A DNA stretch of 7,188 nucleotides from Stenotrophomonas sp. (GTDB lineage Bacteria; Pseudomonadota; Gammaproteobacteria; Xanthomonadales; Xanthomonadaceae), in NCBI GenBank assembly GCA_003525885.1, contig DQIG01000178.1, positions 1 through 7,188 on the forward strand, given 5' to 3'. Made by a program: the position numbers and the translations under genes. Below are positions 1 through 5,668 of the stretch, in pieces. Position 1 is the stretch's first letter. Every line of letters begins with the position of its first letter. The notes under the pieces are model-generated. The model worked only from the letters and a program-made list of their open reading frames with translations, did not search any database and had not been told where the DNA came from.

Positions 1-18
1 GCCAGCGGCCGGCACTAC
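1..18 (-). repeat. REP (SMAG-like) element, cut by the window edge
   Basis: Read on the minus strand this begins GTAGTGCCGGCC, followed by the GCT loop and the first three bases of the returning arm. It is identical to the corresponding part of the copy at 44-65, and the last four bases of the stem fall outside the window. The sequence is the conserved head and hairpin of the REP family that is abundant in Stenotrophomonas maltophilia. It lies downstream of the yceI-like gene ending at 76, in the same orientation as the neighbouring copy. Confidence 0.8.
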
Positions 19-43
19 CAGATGCGTTGCGATGCGCGGTGAT

Positions 44-65
44 GCCGGCCAGCGGCCGGCACTAC
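44..65 (-). repeat. REP (SMAG-like) element, complete hairpin
   Basis: On the minus strand this reads GTAGT, then a perfect 7-bp stem GCCGGCC/GGCCGGC (54-60 with 44-50) around a 3-base loop. The GTAGT head followed by a GC hairpin is the signature of the S. maltophilia REP family. It starts only 10 bases beyond the stop codon of the minus-strand operon, so the transcript would carry the hairpin in its 3' end. Such elements can protect mRNA from 3' decay or weaken read-through. There is no T-run after the stem, so it is not a classical intrinsic terminator. The two copies form a direct (head-to-tail) pair. Confidence 0.85.
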
Positions 66-75
66 CGGAGGCGTC

Positions 76-648
76 TTATTTCGCGTCGAACTTCACGATC
101 GTGCTGATCGCGGTGTCGTCCGGGATGGTCTTGGTATCGGCCCAGTCACCGCCGCCCACGCCGAAGTCCAGACGCTTGACCGTGGCCTTGCCGGTCAGTA
201 CCGGCTGGGTGCCCGGCTTCCAGGTGAAGGTCAGGGTGACCGGCTTGCTGACGCCGCGCAGTTCCAGGGTGCCATCGGCGGCGAACTGGTCGTTGCCCAC
301 GGCGCGGAAGCCCTTGGCGGTGTAACGCGCGGTGGCGAACTTGCCGACATTGAAGAAGTCGGCACCCTGCAGGGTCGAGTCACGATCGCTGTTGCCGCTC
401 TTGGCGCCTGCCAACGGAATCACCACATCCAGCGAACCGGCGGCCGGGTTGGCCGGGTCGAAGCTGAGCTTGGTCGCGAAGCCCGGGAAGCTGCCGGTGA
501 ACACTTCGCCGTCGTACTTGGTGGCGAACACCAGGATCGAGCCGGCACCCGGGGCCTGTGCATAGTCCGCGGCGAGCGCCGGGGCGGTGGCCAGCATGCC
601 GGCCAGGGCGGCGGCCACGGCGGCCGGAGTGGTCAGTTTCAGGTTCAT
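76..648 (-). CDS. YceI-family periplasmic protein, diverged (third gene of operon)
   Basis: This encodes a 190-aa exported protein of the YceI family, lipocalin-like beta-barrels that in characterised members bind polyisoprenoid lipids. A signal peptide covers residues 1-26, with a hydrophobic alanine/leucine core and cleavage expected after ALA at 26. Family features visible are the FTGSFPGFATKLSFDPANP region (about 50-68), the LQGADFFNVGKFATARY segment (93-109) and LRGVSKPVTL (130-139). The first strand (AQAPGAGSILVF, 30-41) lacks the usual DPxHS/T-F-x-H pattern seen in the paralogue at 1221-1865, so the ligand pocket may differ. The start is ATG at 648, 3 bases after the stop of the cytochrome gene, with an AGAAGGA ribosome-binding site (662-656) lying inside the end of that gene, so translation is probably coupled. 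The stop is TAA, directly followed by the REP pair. Family assignment is firm; the ligand is unknown. Confidence 0.9.
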   Translation of the reverse strand: MNLKLTTPAAVAAALAGMLATAPALAADYAQAPGAGSILVFATKYDGEVFTGSFPGFATKLSFDPANPAAGSLDVVIPLAGAKSGNSDRDSTLQGADFFNVGKFATARYTAKGFRAVGNDQFAADGTLELRGVSKPVTLTFTWKPGTQPVLTGKATVKRLDFGVGGGDWADTKTIPDDTAISTIVKFDAK

Positions 649-651
649 CGG

Positions 652-1224
652 TCAGTCCTTCTGAGGGGAGGCGAGCCAGCCGCGCGGCAACATGCGGGAC
701 AGCGTTGCATCGCGCTGGAACAGGTGGTGGTAGAAGGCAGCGCCGGCATGGGCCAGCACCACGGCGATCAACAGCCAGAAGCCGTATTCGTGAAGGGCAT
801 GGGACACCGCGACGACCTGCGGGTCGGGGCCGCTCAGTTTGGGCACGTCGACCAGGCCGAACCAGCGGAACGGGCGCAGGCCACTGGCCGAATCGTACAG
901 CCAGCCCGACAGCGGAATGGCGAACATCAGCACGTACAGCAGCACGTGGGTGGCACTGGCGATGCGCTCCTGCCAGCTGGGCACGCCCGGCACCGGCTTC
1001 GGCGCACCGGCATACAGGCGCCAGCCGAGGCGGAACAGCACCAGCGCCAGCACGGTGATGCCGATCGACTTGTGCGCGGTGTAGACCCAGAAGTACTTGG
1101 GCGTCTTGGGCAGTTCGCCCATGGTCAGGCCGACCACGCCCAGGGCGAGGATCAGCAGTGCGATCAACCAGTGCAGGATCTGGCTGACACTCCCCCAGGC
1201 GGCGGGGGTGTTCTTGGCGGTCAT
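652..1224 (-). CDS. Cytochrome b561-type membrane protein (YceJ-like)
   Basis: This encodes a 190-aa inner-membrane protein of the bacterial cytochrome b561 family (four helices, two b haems), which moves electrons from quinol or a similar donor. Hydrophobic helices lie at about 15-35, 49-69, 89-110 and 145-170. Candidate haem-ligand histidines sit in or beside them: H18 in the ILHWL motif of helix 1, H51 in TAHKSIG at the start of helix 2, H93 in ATHVLLY of helix 3, and H142/H145 and H159 around helix 4. Length and layout fit the family. The ATG at 1224 overlaps the TGA of the upstream yceI-like gene in an ATGA arrangement, and AAGGA at 1235-1231 gives a Shine-Dalgarno site 6 bases away. Lying between two exported YceI proteins, it resembles E. 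coli yceJ beside yceI. A role in periplasmic redox or quinone handling is inferred from that context; the electron acceptor is unknown. Confidence 0.92.
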   Translation of the reverse strand: MTAKNTPAAWGSVSQILHWLIALLILALGVVGLTMGELPKTPKYFWVYTAHKSIGITVLALVLFRLGWRLYAGAPKPVPGVPSWQERIASATHVLLYVLMFAIPLSGWLYDSASGLRPFRWFGLVDVPKLSGPDPQVVAVSHALHEYGFWLLIAVVLAHAGAAFYHHLFQRDATLSRMLPRGWLASPQKD

Positions 1225-1865
1225 GAAGGGTCCTTGGGGGCCGTCGTGTGGTCGGAGTGTGGAACGGGAGCGGGAGTTCCCGGGGCGTCGCTGCGGTCGA
1301 GGGTGGCTTCAGCCTCGATCCGCACCTGTACCGCATCACCGATGACGCCCGGCCAGGCGGTGATGCCGAACGCGCGCCGGCTCAGCGTAGTGCTGGCGGA
1401 AAACCCGGCGGTACGTCGGAATGGAGGGAGCGGGTAGCGCTTGAGCGCGTTGAAGGTCACATCCAGGGTGACTTCCTGGCTGACCCCACGCAGGGTCAGC
1501 GTGCCGATCACATGTGCGTGCCTGGCATCGATCGCCTCCACACGGTTGGAGACGAAGCGCGCGTTCGGGTAGCGCTCGCCGTCGAGCAGGCTGCGGGCCA
1601 ACGTGGCCTGGTTCCACTTGGCGTCGCCAAGGTCCAGTCGCGACACCGGGATATCCACCTCCACGGTGGCGTCGCGCCAGTTGTCGGGATCGAACCGCAG
1701 GCGGCCCTCGCTGCCGGACACCGTGCCCATGGCCTGCGAGTAGCCTGCGTGATCGATGGAGAACAGCACACGCGTGTGCACCGGATCGAGGCGATAGGTG
1801 TCAGCGGCCGCCCAGGCGGGGGCGGTGGCGAGCAGCATCGGCAGCAGGGCCAGGCAGGGACGCAT
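1221..1865 (-). CDS. YceI-family periplasmic protein (first gene of operon)
   Basis: This encodes a 214-aa exported YceI-family protein. The start at ATG 1865 is preferred because it begins a clean signal peptide (MRPCLALLPMLLATAPAWA, residues 1-19) and has GGAG 10 bases upstream. The frame stays open to an ATG at 1958, but that adds 31 residues in front of the signal peptide and runs through the inverted repeat. The mature protein opens with the classical TYRLDPVHTRVLFSIDHAGYS pattern (about 23-43). SLLDGERYPNARF (92-104), LTLRGVSQEVTLDV (123-136) and FSASTTLSRRAFGI (155-168) follow, all typical of the family. The last 25 or so residues are a proline/threonine/serine-rich tail (DAPGTPAPVPHSDHTTAP...) beyond the normal barrel, probably disordered. 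The TGA overlaps the ATG of the cytochrome gene. Binding of a polyisoprenoid or quinone-like lipid is known for family members and is only inferred here. Confidence 0.9.
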   Translation of the reverse strand: MRPCLALLPMLLATAPAWAAADTYRLDPVHTRVLFSIDHAGYSQAMGTVSGSEGRLRFDPDNWRDATVEVDIPVSRLDLGDAKWNQATLARSLLDGERYPNARFVSNRVEAIDARHAHVIGTLTLRGVSQEVTLDVTFNALKRYPLPPFRRTAGFSASTTLSRRAFGITAWPGVIGDAVQVRIEAEATLDRSDAPGTPAPVPHSDHTTAPKDPS

Positions 1866-1895
1866 CGATGGCGGGCTCCGGAAGGGGACGCTGCG

Positions 1896-1924
1896 ATCAT
1901 ACGCACAGCCCCCTGCCAACGTTG
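1896..1924 (-). promoter_or_regulatory. Possible promoter of the yceI-b561-yceI operon
   Basis: On the minus strand a good -10 hexamer TATGAT lies at 1901-1896, about 31 bases ahead of the ATG at 1865. That would give a leader of roughly 25 bases. With 17-base spacing the -35 position (1924-1919) reads CAACGT, a poor match; a better hexamer TTGGCA is only 12 bases upstream. Activation by a regulator binding the adjacent inverted repeat (1929-1985) would fit a weak -35, but that is inference. Confidence 0.3.
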
Positions 1925-1928
1925 CGTG

Positions 1929-1985
1929 CATGGCTGCAACAGTTCGTGGTGGTGCCACCGCTGGAAACAGGCTGTTGCAGCCATG
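1929..1985. repeat. Perfect 14-bp inverted repeat in the divergent intergenic region
   Basis: CATGGCTGCAACAG at 1929-1942 is matched exactly by its reverse complement CTGTTGCAGCCATG at 1972-1985, with 29 bases between. Inside the loop, GGTGGTGCCACC (1948-1959) is a second palindrome with 5-bp arms. AACAG-G-CTGTT (1966-1976) forms a third small dyad that shares bases with the right arm. The structure sits between the divergent yceI-like gene (ATG 1865) and the sensor gene (ATG 2030). It could be an operator with repeated AACAG/CTGTT half-sites or a cruciform or mRNA hairpin in a leader. No T-run follows, so it is not a simple terminator. Confidence 0.75.
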
Positions 1986-2029
1986 AACCCGGCCCTGTGT
2001 GACAATCGGCCCAGGACAGGGGGTTCAGG

Positions 2030-5000
2030 ATGACGAGCGGCTGGCGCCTGTGGTGCCGTGGCATCGCAGGTATGGGACTGCTGCTGATGGCGATGGCCAC
2101 AGCGGCTGCGACCCTGGACATGGCAGAAACACCGCGCCTGCGCCGCTTTGGTGCCGCCGAAGGCTTGCCGTCACGCATGGTGGTGGCGTTGGCCGAGGAT
2201 CGCCAGGGCCACATCTGGGCCGCCACCGATGGTGGACTCGCCCGCTATGACGGCAACAGCCTGCGGGTCTGGGAGCACGATCCGGAACAGCCGGGCTCGC
2301 TGCCTGGCAACGAGATCGAGACCCTGCTGATCGATCCGCTGGACCGGGTCTGGGTGGGCATCAACGGCAAGGGCGTTGCCCGCCTGGATGCCGACCGCGA
2401 GCGCTTCCAGACCTTCGATACGGTCAATTCCACCTGTCAGGGGCAGTTCTGGGCACTGGCCTATGTCGACGACGCCCTGTGGATCGGTACCAACAACCAT
2501 GGCGTCTGCCGTCTTGGCGAAGACGGCAGCGTGCGCCTCTATACCCATGATCCAGCGGACCCGGATGGCCTGCCCAGCAACAGCATTTTCACCAGTCTGG
2601 TCGATGCGCGGGGCCGCCTGTGGGTAGGCACCGAAGCCGGTGTGGCACGTTGGAACGGCAGTAGGTTCGAGCCGGTGGCCGCGCGGGAGCTGGGCACGCT
2701 GAGCGTGCTCCGGTTGAGTCGTGATGCAGAGGGTTCGATCTGGGTAGGCAGCCAGAACGATGGCCTGTACCGCATCGATGGGCAGGACCGGGTCAGTCGC
2801 CCGCGGTGGGCCGACAGTGCCCAGCTGCGTTCGGCCCTGGTCCTGGCCGATCGCCAGGGCGGCTACTGGGCGGGCACCTCCGATGGCCTGTTGCGAGGGG
2901 ATGCGGCGACGCTGCGCCGGCTCGAGGGCGACCGCGGCAGCGGATTCCTGACCGCGCACAGTGGTGTGCTTGATCTGCTGCAGGACCACGAGGGCGGATT
3001 GTGGGTGGCGCTGCTGACCCAGGGCCTGGCCTATCTGCCCCCGGACTGGCGGCGCTTCTCGATCTGGAACCAGCTCGACGGCAAGCCACTGGACAGCCAG
3101 TACCTGTTGAGCGCAGCCAGCGACGGGAAGAACTACTACGTCGGCTCGGCCCGAGGGGTGTACCAGCTGGATGCGGGGGGGACCCTGCGCCTGCTGGCCA
3201 GCGACCGGCAGCTTGGCAACGGCGTGGTGTGGTCGGTGTTGCCGCGCCCGGATGGTCGCCTGTGGCTGGGACGAGGCGGCCGCATCACCATCTACGATCC
3301 GGCCACCGGCGCATTGCGCGACCTTCGGATCGATGGCAGTGCCGACCTGCGCCAGCGCATCGACCTGATGCGGCAGGCTCCTGACGGCACGGTGTGGGTG
3401 TCGGTGATGGGCCTGGACCTGCAGCAGCGCGATGCAGAGGGCCGGCTGCTGCACAGTTATCCGCTGGAGCATTTCCGCGGGACGGCCGATGCGCCGATCG
3501 AGCAGATCCGTTTCGACGCCCACGGCCGGCCTTGGGTGATGGGCGACATGGGCATCTGGCGTGAGCAGGCTGGACGCTTCGAGGCGGTGCCGGGCGTTTC
3601 GCGCGGCCCGATCTACGATCTGGTATGGATCGATCCGCAGCAGTTGTGGCTGGCGCGCCAAGGCGCCTTCGAGCGCTACCAGTGGGATGGCATGAGCCTG
3701 CGCCTGATCCAGCGCATCGACGGCAGCGCGGGTGTGCCGCCGGTCACGATGGGGGGGCTGGCGCTGGCCGACAACGGCCAGCTGTGGGCCACGACGCCGC
3801 GCGGCCTGCTGCGTTGGGACCCGAAGACGCGGCGCCTGCAGCAGTTCAACGAGCGCGATGGCCTGTCCGATGCGGAGTTCACCGGCCGGCCACCGGCGGT
3901 CAACGCCGATGGCCGCGTGCTGGCCGTCACCCAGACCGGGTTGGTTGCCTTTGACGTGAATGCAGACGACACCGTGCTGCCATCTTCATCGCTGGTGATC
4001 GCTGAAGTGCGGGTGCGTCGCGACGATGCACGCGGCTGGCAGCCCTTGCCACTCACCGGCACCCTGCTGCTGGGACCGGATGACCGCGATCTGCAGATCG
4101 ATGCGCGGCTGCTGTCCTATGCCAGTCCGCAGGGCAACCGTTACCGGTTCCGCGTGCAGGGTTACGACCAGGACTGGGTGGAGCAGGGCGGCGACGGCCA
4201 GCGCACCCTGTCGCGGCTGCCGACCGGCAGCTATGTCATCGAAGTGCAGGCGGCGACCGCGCGGGGTGCGTGGACACCTTCGCAGCAGTTGCAGGTGAAG
4301 GTGCTGCCGCCGTGGTGGCGAAGCGGCATGGCGATATTCGGCTACATCCTGCTGGGGTCGCTGCTGCTGGTGATCCTGGTCTGGTCGATCCGCGCGCGGC
4401 TGCGCCGTCGCCAGCAATGGCAACTGACGGTGCACAAGCAGCAGCTGGCCGAGCAGGCTTCGCAGGCCAAGAGTCGCTTCCTGGCCACGCTGGGCCACGA
4501 AGTCCGCACGCCGATGACCGGTGTGCTGGGCATGAGCGAGCTGCTGCTGGCCACCCCGCTGGATATGGAGCAGCGCGGCTACGCGGCGTCGATCCAGCAG
4601 GCCGGCAGCCATCTGCTGCGGCTGGTCAACGATGCCCTGGACCTGGCCCGGATCGAAGCCGGGCGACTGGAGCTGGACCTGCGTCCGTTCGATCTGGGGG
4701 AGCTGCTCGATCAGGTGCAGGGCCTGATGCAGCCTATGGCGCAGCAGCGCCAGCTGGAGTTCCAGCGCGGCGAAGACCCGCCCGGCCCGATCAGCGTCAG
4801 CGGCGACGAGATGCGTGTACGCCAGATCCTGCTGAACCTGCTCGGCAACGCGATCAAGTTCACCGAGCGTGGCCACGTCGGCCTGGCCGTACGCCTGGAA
4901 GAAAAGGGCGGCCTGTGTTTCGAGGTGCATGACAGTGGCCCGGGCATCAATGCCGAGCAGCAGCAGCGCCTGTTCCACCGTTTCGAACAGGCCGACGGCC

Positions 5001-5572
5001 CGCGCACCGCATCGCGCTACGGTGGCAGTGGGCTGGGGCTGGCGATCTGCCAGGAACTGGCGGTGGCGATGGGGGGGCGTATCGAAGTGGACAGCCAGCC
5101 TGGCAAGGGCGCGCGGTTCCGCGTGCGCCTGCCCCTGCCCTGGACGCGCCAGGCCGCCAGCGCGGCGGGCGAGCCGGTGGCCCAGCCGGTACTGCCGCCG
5201 CTGCGCATCCTTCTGGTCGAGGACGATGCCACAGTGGCCGAAGTCATCGCCGGCCTGCTGCGCGTGCGCGGGCATGAGGTGGTACACGTGCTGCACGGAC
5301 TGGGCGCGTTGTCGGAGATCGCCACCGACGGTTTCGACGTGGGCCTGCTCGATCTCGATCTGCCCGCGCTGGACGGTACGGCCATCGCCCGCCAGCTGCG
5401 CACCATGGGCTATGAACTGCCGCTGGTGGCGGTGACCGCCCGTTCCGATGCCTATGCCGAAACCCAGGTGCTGGCCGCAGGCTTCGATGGCTTCCTGCGC
5501 AAGCCGGTGACTGGCGATCTGCTTGTGGCTGCCATCGCCCATGCCCGTGCGAAACGACAGGCGACTGCGTGA
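2030..5572 (+). CDS. Beta-propeller hybrid sensor histidine kinase with C-terminal receiver
   Basis: This encodes a 1180-aa inner-membrane sensor. It has a signal peptide (1 to about 26), then some 14 propeller repeats of the D-x-x-G-x-hWhGT-x-x-G-h-x-R type between about 55 and 645, for example at 55-75, 192-210, 231-251, 406-424 and 580-598. Fourteen repeats would fill two seven-bladed propellers. A Y_Y_Y domain follows (about 690-760; YASPQGNRYRFRVQGYDQDW), then one membrane helix (765-786) and a short basic coiled linker. HisKA has its H box GHEVRTP with phospho-acceptor H823. HATPase_c has N936/N940, DSGPG 968-972, F box FHRFEQ and GGSGLGL 998-1004. The receiver is complete: D1065/D1066, phospho-acceptor D1108, T1136 and K1158. 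The layout resembles the Bacteroides hybrid two-component sensors that detect oligosaccharides, but the C-terminal AraC DNA-binding domain of those is missing, and there is no HPt. Phosphate must therefore go to a separate HPt or regulator, or the receiver tunes the kinase. The ligand is unknown. C136 and C160 are the only cysteines of the mature periplasmic part. Confidence 0.95.
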   Translation: MTSGWRLWCRGIAGMGLLLMAMATAAATLDMAETPRLRRFGAAEGLPSRMVVALAEDRQGHIWAATDGGLARYDGNSLRVWEHDPEQPGSLPGNEIETLLIDPLDRVWVGINGKGVARLDADRERFQTFDTVNSTCQGQFWALAYVDDALWIGTNNHGVCRLGEDGSVRLYTHDPADPDGLPSNSIFTSLVDARGRLWVGTEAGVARWNGSRFEPVAARELGTLSVLRLSRDAEGSIWVGSQNDGLYRIDGQDRVSRPRWADSAQLRSALVLADRQGGYWAGTSDGLLRGDAATLRRLEGDRGSGFLTAHSGVLDLLQDHEGGLWVALLTQGLAYLPPDWRRFSIWNQLDGKPLDSQYLLSAASDGKNYYVGSARGVYQLDAGGTLRLLASDRQLGNGVVWSVLPRPDGRLWLGRGGRITIYDPATGALRDLRIDGSADLRQRIDLMRQAPDGTVWVSVMGLDLQQRDAEGRLLHSYPLEHFRGTADAPIEQIRFDAHGRPWVMGDMGIWREQAGRFEAVPGVSRGPIYDLVWIDPQQLWLARQGAFERYQWDGMSLRLIQRIDGSAGVPPVTMGGLALADNGQLWATTPRGLLRWDPKTRRLQQFNERDGLSDAEFTGRPPAVNADGRVLAVTQTGLVAFDVNADDTVLPSSSLVIAEVRVRRDDARGWQPLPLTGTLLLGPDDRDLQIDARLLSYASPQGNRYRFRVQGYDQDWVEQGGDGQRTLSRLPTGSYVIEVQAATARGAWTPSQQLQVKVLPPWWRSGMAIFGYILLGSLLLVILVWSIRARLRRRQQWQLTVHKQQLAEQASQAKSRFLATLGHEVRTPMTGVLGMSELLLATPLDMEQRGYAASIQQAGSHLLRLVNDALDLARIEAGRLELDLRPFDLGELLDQVQGLMQPMAQQRQLEFQRGEDPPGPISVSGDEMRVRQILLNLLGNAIKFTERGHVGLAVRLEEKGGLCFEVHDSGPGINAEQQQRLFHRFEQADGPRTASRYGGSGLGLAICQELAVAMGGRIEVDSQPGKGARFRVRLPLPWTRQAASAAGEPVAQPVLPPLRILLVEDDATVAEVIAGLLRVRGHEVVHVLHGLGALSEIATDGFDVGLLDLDLPALDGTAIARQLRTMGYELPLVAVTARSDAYAETQVLAAGFDGFLRKPVTGDLLVAAIAHARAKRQATA

Positions 5573-5668
5573 CCGCGCCGGCGCCGGGCGTGAACGGCGC
5601 GACTTTCGGTTTACCATGCCGACGCCCGCAGCGCGGGAATCATCAGGACCAGCGTGAGGAGGCAATCG
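5573..5668 (+). other. Gap between the two sensor genes, with GC-rich hairpins
   Basis: The 96-bp gap contains a 7-bp inverted repeat CGCGCCG/CGGCGCG (5574-5580 with 5595-5601) followed by ACTTTCGGTTT, and a smaller hairpin CCCGC-AGC-GCGGG (5625-5637). The first could attenuate or partly terminate transcription leaving the upstream gene, but the loop is 14 bases long and the T content after it is modest, so this is weak. I see no convincing sigma-70 promoter. The two genes could be co-transcribed. Confidence 0.35.
5656..5662 (+). promoter_or_regulatory. Strong Shine-Dalgarno site that sets the GTG start of the second sensor
   Basis: GAGGAGG lies exactly 6 bases before GTG 5669, ideal spacing for that codon. 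The next GTG (5672) is 9 bases away and also possible. The GTG at 5654 is too early, since the motif falls after its first base, and the first ATG (5690) is 27 bases away and would trim the basic N-terminus of the signal peptide. Confidence 0.75.

Larger units (their letters stand above)
1866..2029. promoter_or_regulatory. Divergent intergenic region, 164 bp
   Basis: This region separates the minus-strand yceI operon from the plus-strand sensor gene and must hold promoters for both unless the sensor is transcribed from elsewhere. For the plus strand only a weak candidate is visible: TTGCAG (1975-1980, inside the right arm of the inverted repeat) and GACAAT (2001-2006), 20 bases apart, which is too wide for an unaided sigma-70 promoter. 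A purine-rich AGGGGG at 2018-2023 lies 6 bases before the ATG at 2030 and can serve as the ribosome-binding site. Confidence 0.5.

Noticed and set aside
380..1339. Open frame of 319 codons on the minus strand spanning parts of three genes
   Set aside because: It is an alternative frame of the operon with an arginine/proline-rich product, whereas the competing frames give clear YceI and cytochrome b561 proteins.
1866..1958. N-terminal extension of the first YceI protein to ATG 1958
   Set aside because: It would place 31 residues before a good signal peptide and run through the promoter candidate and the left half of the inverted repeat. ATG 1865 has both a signal peptide and a Shine-Dalgarno site.
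1929..1985. Invertible switch or tiny transposable element bounded by the inverted repeats
   Set aside because: Only 29 bases lie between the arms, too short for known invertase substrates. There is no target-site duplication, as the flanking bases differ, and no recombinase gene nearby.
2171..3661. Open frame of 496 codons on the minus strand inside the sensor domain
   Set aside because: This is a shadow of the propeller repeats on the plus strand; its product is low in complexity and has no signal peptide or known motif.
5574..5612. Intrinsic terminator between the two sensor genes
   Set aside because: There is a 7-bp GC stem, but its loop is 14 bases and the following stretch (ACTTTCGGTTT) is not a continuous T-run. 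I note it only as a weak hairpin.
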